Origin: Meloidogyne chitwoodi
Taxonomy: Eukaryota > Nematoda > Chromadorea > Rhabditida > Meloidogynidae
Direction: 5' to 3'
Length of the DNA stretch: 64,000 nucleotides
NCBI GenBank assembly: GCA_015183035.1
Contig: JACZZP010000006.1
Location: 1-64,000 of the forward strand
This document shows, one piece after another, positions 1 to 12,905 of this stretch. The notes under the pieces are model-generated. The model did not search any database. It was not told where the DNA came from and was given only the letters and a program-made list of their open reading frames with translations. Within the stretch, counting starts at the first letter, position 1. The number at the start of each line of letters is the position of its first letter. The translations under genes were made by a program, and so were the position numbers.

Positions 1-900
1 TTAATAATTTTTTTTTCAGAATACACGACTTGTCAAGTCGTGATTTTTTAAAAAAAAAAATCAAGAATAAACTTGATAAAAAAAATTATTTATTTATTTT
101 TTTTTTAAAAAAATTGGGCTAAAATTTTAATATTTTGGCCCATAACTTTTTTCATTTTTATTTTTTTTTAATAATTTTTTTTTCAGAATACACGACTTGT
201 CAAGTCGTGATTTTTTAAAAAAAAAAATCAAGAATAAACTTGATAAAAAAAATTATTTATTTATTTTTTTTTTAAAAAAATTGGGCTAAAATTTTAATAT
301 TTTGGCCCATAACTTTTTTCATTTTTATTTTTTTTTAATAATTTTTTTTTCAGAATACACGACTTGTCAAGTCGTGATTTTTTAAAAAAAAAAATCAAGA
401 ATAAACTTGATAAAAAAAATTATTTATTTATTTTTTTTTTAAAAAAATTGGGCTAAAATTTTAATATTTTGGCCCATAACTTTTTTCATTTTTATTTTTT
501 TTTAATAATTTTTTTTTCAGAATACACGACTTGTCAAGTCGTGATTTTTTAAAAAAAAAAATCAAGAATAAACTTGATAAAAAAAATTATTTATTTATTT
601 TTTTTTTAAAAAAATTGGGCTAAAATTTTAATATTTTGGCCCATAACTTTTTTCATTTTTATTTTTTTTTAATAATTTTTTTTTCAGAATACACGACTTG
701 TCAAGTCGTGATTTTTTAAAAAAAAAAATCAAGAATAAACTTGATAAAAAAAATTATTTATTTATTTTTTTTTTTAAAAAATTGGGCTAAAATTTTAATA
801 TTTTGGCCCATAACTTTTTTCATTTTTATTTTTTTTTAATAATTTTTTTTTCAGAATACACGACTTGTCAAGTCGTGATTTTTTAAAAAAAAAAATCAAG
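1..900. repeat. 167-bp tandem satellite, about 5.3 copies
   Basis: The same unit recurs with its CAGAAT marker at 17, 184, 351, 518, 685 and 852, a constant 167-base step. Copies are almost identical; the fifth differs mainly in homopolymer length. Each unit holds three potential hairpins: a near-perfect palindrome CACGACTTG/CAAGTCGTG (24-42 in copy 1), a shorter ATCAAG/CTTGAT pair, and TGGGCTAAAAT/ATTTTGGCCCA arms with one mismatch. The array runs off the left edge, so its full length is unknown. No reading frame spans it. The high identity points to recent expansion or homogenisation. Confidence 0.95.
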
Positions 901-1560
901 AGATTTAGAGTGCCATCATTTTAAAAAATTTATTCACCCACAATATATTTCAATGTTCATGGACCTGTTTCTCGAATTTTACTCGTTAGAATTTTAAATA
1001 AATAACTCATTCGATACAGTTTTTCAAGCTCTTTCGAATGGTACCAAATTCAGTATATTTTAACATTGGAATAAAAAAATTTTTCAATTTAAAAAAGTTA
1101 TTCACCACTTATAGATTTCTATGTTCATGGTCCTGGTTCTCGAAATCTAGTCATTAGATTTTTGAATTTCATAGCTCATTCGATTCAGCTTTTCGAGCTC
1201 TTTCGATTGATACCAAATTCAGTATAATTCTATAGAGGGCTTTAGAGTACATCATTTTAAAAAATTTATTCACCCACAATATATTTCAATGTTCATGGAC
1301 CTGGTTCTCGAATTTTACTCGTTAGAATTTTAAATAAATAACTCATTCGATACAGCTTTTCAAGCTCTTTCGAATGGTACCAAATTCAGTATAATTTAAC
1401 ATTGGAATAAAAAAATTTTTCAATTTAAAAAATTTATTCACCACTTATAGATTTCAATGTTCATGGACCTGGTTCTCGAAATCTAGTCATTAAATTTTTT
1501 TAAACAATAGCTCATTCGATTCAGCTTTCAAAGCTCCTTCGAATGATACCAAATTGACAT
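901..1560. repeat. Dimeric repeat, about 168-bp monomer in a 337-bp unit
   Basis: Two copies of a roughly 337-base unit start near 904 and 1241. Each contains two diverged half-units marked by the word CTCATTCGAT followed by AGCTCTTTCGA. That word occurs at 1006, 1175, 1342 and 1511, steps of 167-169 bases. The sequence differs from the adjacent 167-bp satellite although the monomer length is the same. Diverged relatives lie at the other end of the window near 61222 and 61491, so this is a dispersed family. Confidence 0.8.
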
Positions 1561-2727
1561 TCCAAAGTTTATTAGTTTTTGAGAAAATATTTTTTAAAAA
1601 TTTAAAAACCTTGAAAAATTTTTAGTTTGAAAATTCAAATAAAGTTCTAACAGAAAATCCATAAATTTTATTGTATCATTTGATAGAGTTTGATACACTG
1701 ATTCAAATGAGCTATGGTTCCGATGGTTTACTTAATGAATTATGAGTGTTTTTATTAATGCTTAAATTTTTTAGATTTTTTTTAAATATACAAATTAATA
1801 ATAATGTTAGTTTCACACTTTAATAAATTATGTTTACATTTCTTTCGTATTAAATATCATAGATTTATCCTTCCAAATTCATATTCCATAGGTTACCGAA
1901 AAATTCCCTTACTCCTCTAAATTTTTGCCCAGCTACATTTTTCGCCTTTTATTTCTTTTATTATTGAATTTAAAAAATTTATTAAAAGCATTTCATGATA
2001 ATTTACTGATATTTTTCTTCATTATGGAAAACTGACAAACTTATCTTCTCTTTAAGCATTTAAATTAGATTTGTATTTAGTTAGTTTTCTTGTTTCCTTT
2101 TTGCACAGATTTTTCTTTCTGACAGCACATTCCTTTAATAGAATGAAACGTTTATTGGATTTGCCACTTTTACACATTAGGGACACTACACTAAATTTTA
2201 TTTGTTTATAGTTATCTATATTTTTCCATTTTTAAACATATTCTTATTTTCCAGACCTTCTATGTCTGTTTTTTGATTATAATACTGATTGCATTTCTAC
2301 TTTAAATATTATAAGCTAAATTATCTCAAGTTTGCTTTTTTATTTTATCTTTTGTTTACTAGGTATTTATGAATAGTTCCTTAGCAACTTTTTACATCAT
2401 AAATATTTTAATGATTAATTATTTATAATCTCATTATCCAGCATTTTCCTTTTCTTATTTTTCTAGGTCAATTCTCTTAAGTATGCATTTTCACTTAAAA
2501 AATAAAACTCGAATAAATATTTTAGAATTATGTCTCAGTTACTTAATCATAAATATAAAAACTTACTTATATATAAATTTTTAAGTTAATATTATTTTCA
2601 CTTTAAATTGACTCTTTTTTATTTTAACTTTTTTATATTTTCGCCACAATTTAGAATCAGTATTTTGCATAATTTCACCTTTTTTTTTCGATCCTATATA
2701 TGTAAATAATTATTTTTTCTCACTTTA
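1561..2727. other. AT-rich flank upstream of the first channel gene
   Basis: I see no convincing gene here. A short open stretch near 2254-2302 would encode a hydrophobic segment resembling a signal peptide. It could be a 5' exon of the channel that follows, but I cannot find a start codon and donor that join it in frame. Confidence 0.4.
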
Positions 2728-5700
2728 GACACATGGGGCATCCTTCTTGGATGATCGTCTCTTTCCTGACAGAACTTCTTAGTTCATATACCGGTTTTGG
2801 AAAATTGCCACCCAGTAATAATCATCTAAATCTTAGACCATCTTGTGCTAATGATACTGAGGTTATCGACAATCTTCTCAAGGATTCTTATAATAAAGTG
2901 CCTATTTTAGTAATAAAAATATATTTTTCAAATTTATAAATTTTGTTACGTCTTACTTTTTCTTCCATTTTTAAATTACTATTAGATTTATTAGTTATTT
3001 TCGATTTTATGTTAGTACATTTATTTTTAGCATTATATTCCTTCATATCCAGTTCATGTTCGTGTTGATATGTGGGTACAAGAAGTGACAGCAGTAAGCG
3101 AACTTACACAAGATTTTGAGATTGATCTTTACATAAATGAATTCTGGTTTAAAAAATAGACCTTTCAATAATTAATAATTTTAGGGAGGATCCCGCTCTT
3201 GTTTTTGACTATATGGTAATACATTTTAACTTATTTTTATATGTGATTCAGAATCCTTGCAAGAACAATATTTCATTTGATGACAAGGTGCTCCAAAGAT
3301 TATGGATACCGAATACCTGTAATAATTTTAATTTTAAATTAATAATAAGTGATCACTAAGTACATACTTATGTACTTTATATTATTGATCATCTTCCTGT
3401 TTCAAAATTGTTCAATTATAAAATTCTTTTTTTATTATCCAAGGCTTTATCAACTCAAAAATGGCAGCTATTCATGAAAGTCCATTTAGGCCAGTTTTAA
3501 ATTATTTCTTTAGCCTGTCTCACAATTAGGTCTCACTTGATTTCCCCTTCTAGATAGGATGTGAAAACACTATAAGTTGTATCTGTAATTTTGCTATAAA
3601 GCCTATTTACAAGATTGAATATTAGAAATATTCATTGTATTTCAGAAATATTTTTCTCATGATTTTTTCAAATTCAACTGTTTGGACTAATTATCGAATG
3701 AAGGTTACAGGTCCATGTGACATGAATCTTAAACGGTTTATCGTTCATTCATTATTATTGTCAATTTAAGTTTTATAGTTTTCCTTTTGATCAACAAAAA
3801 TGTTTTCTTACATTTGAATCGTAGGTTTTATTTATATAAATTTTATCAACGGTCCTTAGGGATTTTAAACTAGTGTAAGCTTCTTGACTTCATATATTTC
3901 ATATTTTTTTAGCTTCAATTACAACATAGGAGAAGTACGTATGGAATGGAAGGAGCATAACCCTGGTAAATTTAATATCCACATGATCTTTATATTTATG
4001 ACATAGATTAATTAAACTTTAGTCATGTTGCTCAAGTCCATAGAATTACCTGATTTTGTGCTTATAAATTTTAGCGTGATCGCTATTGAGCAGGTACATA
4101 ATATAATCATTCTTTATTGCTTAAATGAATTTATTAATGAATTATTATCCCTATAATCTGTTAAACAAAATTTTTTAAAAATTTTTTTTTAGTAAATCCA
4201 TTATATAATGATTCATTTAGATTTATCCAGCTGGATGGTGGGATGAACTTACCGTTGCTTTTGTTTTTAAGCGTCGGTATGGATGGTACATACTTCAAGG
4301 TTTTGTCCTTTATAAATTTTTATTTATAAATTTATTTCTATATTTTTACCTTAATGTCCAAAAATTTAATTTTTACAAGATATACGATTTTTTCTCTTAC
4401 TTAAATTTACTTTTATATTAGGTTATATTCCAACGTCAGTGTAATTTGAATTAATTTTTCTATTATTTTATGATGTGTAAATTTTCAGCTATGTTACTAT
4501 ATTTATATCATGGATTTCATTTTATTTGGGATCAAGGTATATAAAATTTATTTGTTTATGATTTAGTCCTTCAAATTCAAAATAGAGTTTTCTAATTCGT
4601 TTGATGCATTTTTTGTATTTTAGAGCGATTCCTGCTCGTACTATGTTGGGCGTTAATGCACTTCTTGGTGATATTTTATTAAAAAGTTATACATAATTAT
4701 TTCTTAGCTATGACTTTTCAATTCGGCAACATTATTCGGTATCTTTCAAGAGAATAATCTATATCACCAAACTTTCAGGAATTTGCCAAGAGTATCCTAT
4801 ATTAAGGTATTTGTTTTACCCAAAGATAACATAATATTTAGCAGTATACTTTTATTTTTTTAATTATTTACATTTATTATTTAAGGCTATAGATGTATGG
4901 ATGCTATCAGGGTTAATTATTTTATACGATATTAATTATTTATGTGATATTTTTAGGATGATGTTTATATTTCTGTCGCTTTTAGAACTTGCCGTTGTAG
5001 GTTTCATGTCACGTAATGAAGGCGGCGGGGCAGTGCTAGGATCTCAATTAGATAATAGAGGCAAACGTAACATTTTATCAAATAATATCATGGAAATTGA
5101 AGCATGGAAAGAAATTCCAAGTCCAAAGATTGGCTTAAAACAGGCATGTTAATAAATAAAATTAATGTTTCTATTAAAGTTACCTATATATTTATAAGGG
5201 TAATAATATTTCAGTTTTGGGTGGACAGGCATTATTCTTCATTGCATAAAAGCAAGGAACGTAGTATGACCAATATGATTGAGGTTTAAATTTAATATTT
5301 TGCCTATGGCAATATTGTCAATATATAAAATTTCACTTAATAGTTAATACCTAGGAAACTTATACTAAAAGTTTCTTGTATTCTTATATTTTACAATTAT
5401 TAACAGCAGCAAAAGGAAAATATGGGTGAGGACGGAAGTGCACCTACGTCATTTATGATTCCTTCCTTTCATGCACCTAACCATTTACTTGATTCTCAAA
5501 TATCATCAGTTGAAAAAACAATTTCAGACAGTTTTTCAGGAGCACCGCTTTTCAATCTCCGATTGCTATCTTCAGCAAATTCTCAAGACGGTCGAAAACA
5601 AAATAAATGTGTTGCTGAGGATGAACCTGGATCATGCTACATTAAAAGATTGTGGCGTAGAATATGTCAAATAACTCCAGAGCAAGTCGACAAATACAGG

Positions 5701-5945
5701 CATTTTTATCTTTTAATTTATATTTAAATATTAAACAATATTCAAAAAGCTATCATACTAAATGTTCACATTCCGTATCTATATTTTTTTTATTTTAAGT
5801 GCTATCTTCTTTCCAACCGCCTACTTTATTTTCAATTTTGGGTATTTCTTTTTATTTTCAATTAATTTATTCAATTTACTTTTTCAGATACTGGGGTTAT
5901 TATCTTTCAGAACTAAGTTCAGTCGAGGAGGTTACTATTACCTAA
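2728..5945 (+). CDS. Cys-loop ligand-gated chloride channel subunit (amine/acetylcholine-gated clade)
   Basis: This is a pentameric ligand-gated ion channel subunit of the plasma membrane, in nerve or muscle. Exons: (2728/2733)-2897, 3031-3146, 3185-3215, 3252-3318, 3444-3489, 3646-3735, 3779-3820, 3913-3965, 4023-4093, 4221-4299, 4422-4440, 4489-4536, 4624-4667, 4708-4738, 4779-4806, 4886-4911, 4957-5143, 5215-5283, 5407-5699, 5800-5841, 5888-5945; about 534 residues from 2733. The extracellular domain has WVQEV and the 13-residue Cys loop ([15 protein letters not shown]). The M2 start [20 protein letters not shown] carries the Pro-Ala-Arg signature of anion selectivity. M4 ends [17 protein letters not shown]2-M3 resembles the nematode MOD-1/ACC/LGC-50-55 group; the ligand cannot be read. 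Three introns (3490-3645, 5144-5214, 5700-5799) begin with GC. The true N-terminus and signal peptide are unresolved. Confidence 0.88.
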
Positions 5946-6132
5946 ATTTATTCAAAAATTTGAATGTTTATTATCGTTTATCTTAATTTAATTTTCACAT
6001 GATAAATTATAATTTTTTTTAATTTTACATTTAATTGTCAAGTACCTGTTTAAGTATGAATTTAAAAATTAAAAATGTATTTTCGTTTTGTATGTTATAT
6101 ATTCTGATTTGAGATTAATTAACAAAAAATTA

Positions 6133-6942
6133 TTATGTTTTCACGCCTCTTCGTCCATATCTTGCTCTTCTTACTACTAATCTATTTCGGTTTCGATTAA
6201 GAAACCCACTGTTGGAAATATTTTGTTGTTCTAAAATTTTGATACATGCAAACTTGTAGACTTTGTGTCGTAAATCCTGCTCGACATAAAGGCACTCATG
6301 ACTACTTGGGCATCTGCACCTATATTTAAAAATTACAAGCGATATTTACTCTCATATTTATTTTTATTTTAAACGAATATAGATTTTAATCTCGAATTTA
6401 GATTTTTGTTCCAAGATTCTAATAAAAAATATTTTATTTTCTTTTAAGAATTCTTTTTTATTTAGTTAAATTTCATGTTAAAAATTTGAACAATTGTTTT
6501 TTAATTTTTTAGAATCTAGGATGATAATAATCTAAAATTCCAGATAATATATTATTATTTTTTCTTTATTTAAATGTTTTAGTTATATATATCCTAACGC
6601 ACCATGATTTAATCCAATCAAAGTGTATATTTCCGTTTAATGAAATATCATAAAAACCGCATGGTTCTCCTTCTATTTCACAAAACGGTACGTCATCATC
6701 AAAGACCTTAATTTATTCAAAAAAATTTAAATTAATTTAACATTTATGTAGTCAAACCACAGGTATACATTGTATAGGAAATTTTATGTCCTAAGGTTTC
6801 ATTCACATATCATGATTAAAATACTTAATATTCAGACCGAAAATGATTTTGGCGAAAACAATGAGATAGTACTCTTCGATTGTATAATATGAATAAACAA
6901 GAGCAAACATATAATTAGATCAACAAAATTTAACTGCTTCAT
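6133..6942 (-). CDS. Small secreted cysteine-rich protein, unrecognised
   Basis: Four exons (6838-6942, 6761-6790, 6603-6706, 6319-6133, minus strand) keep frame and give about 141 residues. The N-terminus MKQLNFVDLIICLLLFIHII is a clear signal peptide. The mature part has seven cysteines: one in PIQCIP, then PFCEIEGEPCGFYD, SWCRCP, HECLY and KFACIK. The WCxCx5C...YxFxC spacing recalls the second half of colipase-fold proteins (Dickkopf Cys2, prokineticin), but this is only a resemblance. The basic tail contains ARYG between two Arg-Arg pairs, which could be an amidation/cleavage site or chance. It starts 415 bases downstream of the potassium-channel stop on the same strand, so co-transcription is possible. 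Confidence 0.72.
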
Positions 6943-7357
6943 AATAAAAGATGAGAATTAAAATTATTGTGATATTTTTCAATTAATTCTTAAAATAAAA
7001 GAATTAATTAAAGATTACTAAAAAAGTTAAGAAATATTTTGAGTGAGAATATGAATTTTAGTATTTTTAATAGCTTAATATTTATATAAGACCAAGAACC
7101 TTTTATTTTATTAACGGAAGAAAACGTAATAAAAAGTTACTTCCTTTCGTTAATGGATGAATATTTGCCTTATAAAGCGTGGGCTAATAACAATTAACTA
7201 TTTTAAGTGAAAATGAGATAGCATTAAATATAATAATGCTCAAATTGAGATAATAACACATAGATTGCATACTTTTTGACTTAAAATATGTATGTGTTAA
7301 CTTAAGTACACATATTATGTATTTAAAAGGAATCATAATTTATAATGCGAAAACAAT

Positions 7358-10300
7358 TTACAAAGCCATGTCTTTATCAATTGGATCTAAAAACATCTTA
7401 AGCATTGAAACTGAAGGATAGAGCTGTCCGTTAATGTCACTGTTATCATAACTTTGAGTTTGTGCATCATTGAGCATTGGTTTTGGAGTTTGAATACGTT
7501 GACTTTTCATGAATCTGTATGTCTGAGTCTGCATAAAAACAATTTTAAATGAATTACCTAATTTTTGGATATAATTTTAAATTAAAACAAAAAGAAAGCT
7601 TAAATATACAAACGTCTTTTTCATATAGATCGACTAACTCAAATGGAATCCAGGTCTGTATCTCTTGATTAACACTGAAGAATTTTCCATCCGTTTGTGT
7701 TTTTGCGTTCTAAATATTCAAAGAATAAATTCATATAATTAATTAGATGATATTTATGGAAAACAGTGCATACTATTCCATATTGTCCTATTAATGTCAG
7801 TGTTTCTGTTTCTGCATCACTCCGTCTAGAGCGTGTTTGTAGCTTCTTAAATGAAAAACGCAAGCGATCAGTTTGTATTGCAGCATCTGTCATTTCCCTA
7901 CGGTATTTATTCATCTTCTCATTCACAACATCGTGCATCAACATAATTTGTACACTTTTAACTTCAGTGGATAAATAGGTTTGGACACAGCTAAAAATTC
8001 GAAAAATATTTTTTATTCTTCCATCTTACTTTTCACATCTATGAATCGCGAATGTTTGCGTAGAACTTTCCTTATTTTTCTGAATATTACTCACAGTAAA
8101 ATTATACAATGATTCTAACTCCAAATGTTGTTCTATCGGTGAATGCTCCTTTTTAAAAATTCCATTAATTTTTATCACAGAAACATCCGAGTAGCAGTCA
8201 CAAATATCCTGGTTTAAATTAATTTTATGAACGTTTTTTTTTTGATTCTCGGAAATCTCTCAGGATTACAAAATAGTATTAAATTTTCATGATTTATGCC
8301 AACATTGTTATGTATAAATCCAAAAATTAATTCATAAAATGCAAACATGTAATTAAACATACTTTTTTTGTTTCAAAGATGATTTGCTCAGCGATATTAT
8401 GATTTTTCAAAATTGGTGGAAATTTCAAACCAAATTCTCGAGCTTCCTCCTCAACTTCTTCAATAACATGACGCTTAGTACTTTGAGGCACCATTTGAAG
8501 TATACATCGCTTCATTGGTAAGAGGTATTTATCCTTTTGATTGGTAGTTTTAATTATACTTCCCAAAGAAACTCGCCTTCGATTTATGTCTTAAATATTT
8601 GATTAAGATATTTTTTATACATACATTACCTCTCTCGACTTTTGTTTGGTAGTCAGTTACAAATTTAACTATAATTTTCTTGTAGAAATCCTGAATTTTA
8701 ATTTAATCATTACATGTAACCTAATTTGCTAAAATATTAGTCAACCTCTAGAGAAAGTTGAATAACCATTATGCACATCTTAAATGATATTTAATGCTGA
8801 TTCTTAGTTCCGATTTAATTTTATATATTTCATTTTACTATTTTTAAATATTTTATTAATCAATGATACCGAAACAAGAGAAAGACCAATCATTACAAAA
8901 ATGAAGCATAACATCATCTTAATGCATTAATTCAGTGTATATTATAAAGGATTTTAGATCTAGATTTAAAGGTTAAATACTCACTAAATCGCGTCTCTGC
9001 ACATTCACATCTCCAAGCCCGATTGTAAGTAACGAAATAAACATGAAATAAAGCGAATCCCAGTAGCTCCACTCCTTTAGTTACAATAAATATACATTAT
9101 TTCAATAAAATATATAAAAATTTATGTTTTATTTCAACCTCCCAGAATTGAAAAAGTCCTGCACAAAAGAAGATCCATGAGAAAGTGCATGCAATAGCAA
9201 TCTATTATAAAATATTTATTTTAAATAGTAAATAATGAGGTCTCAAAATTTAAAAAATGGTGTTATGTAACTGTCTTTCATTAATTATAAATTTAACATT
9301 AAAAATTTTAAGATAAAATAAAAAATTATGAATTCGAATAATGTACCAGTACGTGCATCCTAGGTGCCTCTGGTGACGTTTGATCCATTTCCTCATCAGT
9401 CAAATCGCTCATGTCTGAATTTTCGTTACTTTCCTCGTAATCACTGTCCTCATGTTTATCTTCTTCATTTTTTTCTTCCACTTCATTTATATTTTCCTCA
9501 TTCTGTACCACAACACTAGAAATGAAATTTTTCTAATACTTAATGTTATTAAACTCAGTTTTATGCTCCATTTGCATTGAAAACTTGAAGCTAACAGCTT
9601 TCCCAGCTTGGTCTGGATGCTTTGAATCATGCGTAAAGATATTATCCAGAAGACTAGAGTTAATTTTAAAATGCCGTTTATCATTTACATTATTTTTATT
9701 GCCTTCTATAATCTCTATTTCTTGAGAATTTGTTCTGTTTCTTTTTCTAATTATGCATAAGCAGCACAACCCAAATATTTTTTGGTATATTAAAGAGAAA
9801 AAGCTAGACAAATAAAGATTAAATTTGCTCAAACTGGCACCAAGCATGACAATGAATTCGTTTATTGATTTGTAAAGAAATTTACCCATCTCATTCCATG
9901 TTGTCTAAAACGAACTATTTTTTTATGGATTTATTAAAAAGATATCTTAAAACAAACCAGCATCAATGGAATTCCAAATAATGCATAAAGTACTGTAACA
10001 ATTCGACCCATAGATGTTGCACATGCTACATCGCCATAACCGATAGTGGTGAAAATGGTGCCCGAAAAATACCTTGATAATAATAAAATTGAAGATTAGG
10101 AAAGGTGTAATTTTTAATGAAAAAATTTGTATTTTGTATAAAATGTAAGAATACTTAAATGTAAAATAATATTAATGAATCCCAAAATATTTGTTACTTT
10201 ATTTTTACGTTTGTACATTTTTCGAATAATTTCAAACTGACATTGATGTTGGAAGGGACCATTCAGACTTTTTTGGTGCCAAATCATAACTGAGACGCCA

Positions 10301-11105
10301 ACTTAAGTGATCAATTGCCTCTTCCATGAATTCTTGACGCCTATTATTATCTCGTGCAACAAGATCAACTAGCAACTCTTCCATTCGTTTTACAAAAAAT
10401 GATTTTTCCTTCTCATATTCATCATTCCTTAATTTTTTAAATATGATTTTCATACAATTTTATGTTCTAACTTCGCCAAAATCTTTTCTCCTTCTGCATT
10501 TGATTCCAAATTATAAAATAATATTGACCCTATTCAAAATTAACTTTGCCAATATTTTTTCAATATTAATTAACCTACGATCATATAAATAAATACAAAT
10601 ATTAAAGGAATCAAGTGTTTTAAATGTCGTCGATTATAAATGTATTTGGCTAATTGAAGGAAGAGCTTTGGATCCTGAAAATGTTACATATCCGGAAACT
10701 AGACATATTATAATTTTTATCATCAAACTTACACGTAAATATCTATGCAACGAAGTACCGGTTTCTTTAATACGATAGATTGAGCGCCCGGCACGGATGC
10801 TTTGTCGTCTAAGAGTACGGAAACCATGCACACCAGCACGAAATTGTCTTCCATCAGTTAATCGAACTGAAAGCCGCCTTATTGCTGTTTTTATTTGGGC
10901 TCTGAAAATTTGGATTTTATATTGTAATTAATTTTCTAAATGTGAAATTTAAAATAGATACATACATATTACAATCTAAAACATATTATACAAATTCTAA
11001 TAATTTAAGACAAAAGAAAAACCTTCCAGATTTTCTATCTGCTGTTCGATCTGGTTTGTGTCTTTGTACCTTTGGACGTTGATTATGTTTAAAGATAATT
11101 GGCAT
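7358..11105 (-). CDS. Two-pore-domain (TWK-type) potassium channel with long TQT-rich tail
   Basis: A K2P leak potassium channel subunit of the plasma membrane, 804 residues in 19 exons: 11023-11105, 10733-10901, 10575-10674, 10472-10529, 10242-10427, 9958-10072, 9540-9904, 9347-9515, 9139-9201, 8985-9074, 8870-8917, 8746-8778, 8630-8690, 8363-8589, 8095-8208, 8030-8079, 7774-7990, 7614-7709, 7358-7528. M1 lies in exon 3. The first filter is TTIGYGD (about 207-213) and the second TIGLGD (453-458). M4 is followed by the TWK-like run SLVSMCIMVIQ. The cytosolic loop between M2 and M3 is unusually long (about 238-435) and ends in an acidic stretch. The roughly 300-residue C-terminal tail carries repeated Q-T motifs (STQT 633-636, VQT 646, IQT 682, TQT 720, IQT 733, TQT 749, IQT 760). 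The exact twk paralogue is not assignable by eye. Confidence 0.93.
7614..8079 (-). other. Core of the repeated TQT (dynein light chain-type) motifs in the K2P tail
   Basis: Within exons 16-18 of the channel, and continuing into exon 19, the encoded tail has STQTF, CVQTY, AIQTD, KTQTD and EIQTW, then DTQTY, RIQTP and AQTQ. They are separated by 9-40 residues. KxTQT and xIQTD are the known recognition motifs for the LC8 dynein light chain. Spaced arrays of them occur in LC8-scaffolded proteins. Binding here is inferred from sequence only. Confidence 0.5.
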
Positions 11106-12905
11106 TCTAAATCTTTATAAAAAATATTTTCTTTGAAAATGCAAATCCATAAAAACCATGTACAGAAAAAATAAAATTGCAATAAATTTAAAGAAAAACT
11201 GACAATGAGTTATATGGCAAAAGTAACAAATTTAATTCAATTCATCTTTTAAAAGATGAATTCGTAAGTTTCTTAAAAATCTCCTCTTAAATCAAAAACT
11301 GATGTCCATAGAACATTATGCCCGTTGGGTTTTCCTTTGGACCTGACAACTTTTTTTCCGTTCGAATTTCAAGTTCCCAAAAGATAAGTAAACAACTGTT
11401 CATGCTTATTAGAATTGAAGCAACATTTTAACGATTAAAAAATATATTTAAACGTCGTAATTATTTTGGAACTTGACGTACGTACATATGTAGATATTAA
11501 ATAAGATTACAACTAAAGCATCTTTGAAGAGTACAGTTAGACTATCGCTGTAGTTAAATTTGAAAGATAATGATGAAAATGAGGATATAATAATAATCGT
11601 AATTCTAAGGCATATTTTAATAATAGTTTCTTATATAATCATAAATGGTTGTTTTTAATCTATAAATGAAGTAAAGGCCAATGAAAAGCAAAGCCTTGAC
11701 TTCATTATCCTAAAATAAAACGAACTAATAAAGCATAAAACATTAAAATTTTTAAAAATATTTTTTTTCAATTATTGCTTTTGAGTTTTATTGAATTTTT
11801 AAAATTTTGACACAGTCACTCTCTTTCTGCAAAAAATAAAATAGCCTAAGGCAATAATAAAGCAGCAAAATAATGCTTAAAGCTCTCTCATGCATGTCGC
11901 TATTAGCTTATAATATAATCCCCAACTATAATTTCCTTAGGGCCATAGTATATATTTTCTGCACTATTTCTTTTAACTTCCCAAATGATGTTTTATATTT
12001 TTATTGTCATTGCAATCTCCAGACTCATTTTTATACTAGGTACTAATACGCATGAAGTCAACTTTTTCTTAAGTATTGCTCTGTATTTGAGAAATTTTTT
12101 CACCATTTTAAAATGGATTTTAAAATATTAAAATATGTTTGTGCAAATCCTCCATTATTTTAATTAAAGTTCTTTCTCTTCATAGTGCACTTTACTTTCA
12201 CTAGGGATCATCGATTGGGCTTATTTGCCATTTTTCCTTGTCATGTACATATTTTTTCTAATGCTTATTCTCTTGCTTAAGATATGTAAGCAACTGAGTA
12301 ATCCATAAGATTAACTGATGTGCTATTTATATTACAACCATTTTTCAGATTTTCTTGATTATATTGTAATGAAATTGCATTCCTCCAGAGAATGATCCTA
12401 CAAAATATAGGTTGGTCGAAATATCAATAGATTAAGACCTCTTTAAATTATTTTATAAATGTAGGTATATCTTTATCCTTTCAGTTCATGAAGGAATCAT
12501 TATCATATCTGAAAAGCCCAATTTTATTTCACTATTTATAAAGTCTTTCTCATCATTGCTCACACCTATTACTTCATTATTAAATTTGCTAGCATCGATG
12601 CTGAACGATGCGCGTCATTTATCCATATGAACAAAGTCAATCAACAGAAACAGAATCAACACTTTTAGTCTATCATTCAGAAGGTCATTTTTACATAAAT
12701 ATAAAATTATATTAATCCTTTGAAAATGAATTGGAAACTAAATATTAATTAGAGCTAAATTTTGGCTAGTTTATTTTTACAGTTTTTTAACCTTATGTTA
12801 GATTAATTTTAAGATTCAAAGTTTATCTGTCATACAATTTTACAAAGACCGGTTTTTCACACAACAATACTCCATTCTGTGAATTACCTATTTGCTGGCC
12901 TAATT
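11106..12905. other. Intergenic region between divergent channel genes
   Basis: About 1.8 kb of AT-rich sequence separates the start of the potassium channel (minus) from the nicotinic receptor gene (plus). It should hold both promoters. No domain-bearing reading frame or RNA gene was recognised. Confidence 0.5.

Noticed and set aside
1..900. CRISPR-like regular repeats
   Set aside because: Units are contiguous with no unique spacers, 167 bases long, and sit in a eukaryotic genome; it is a satellite.
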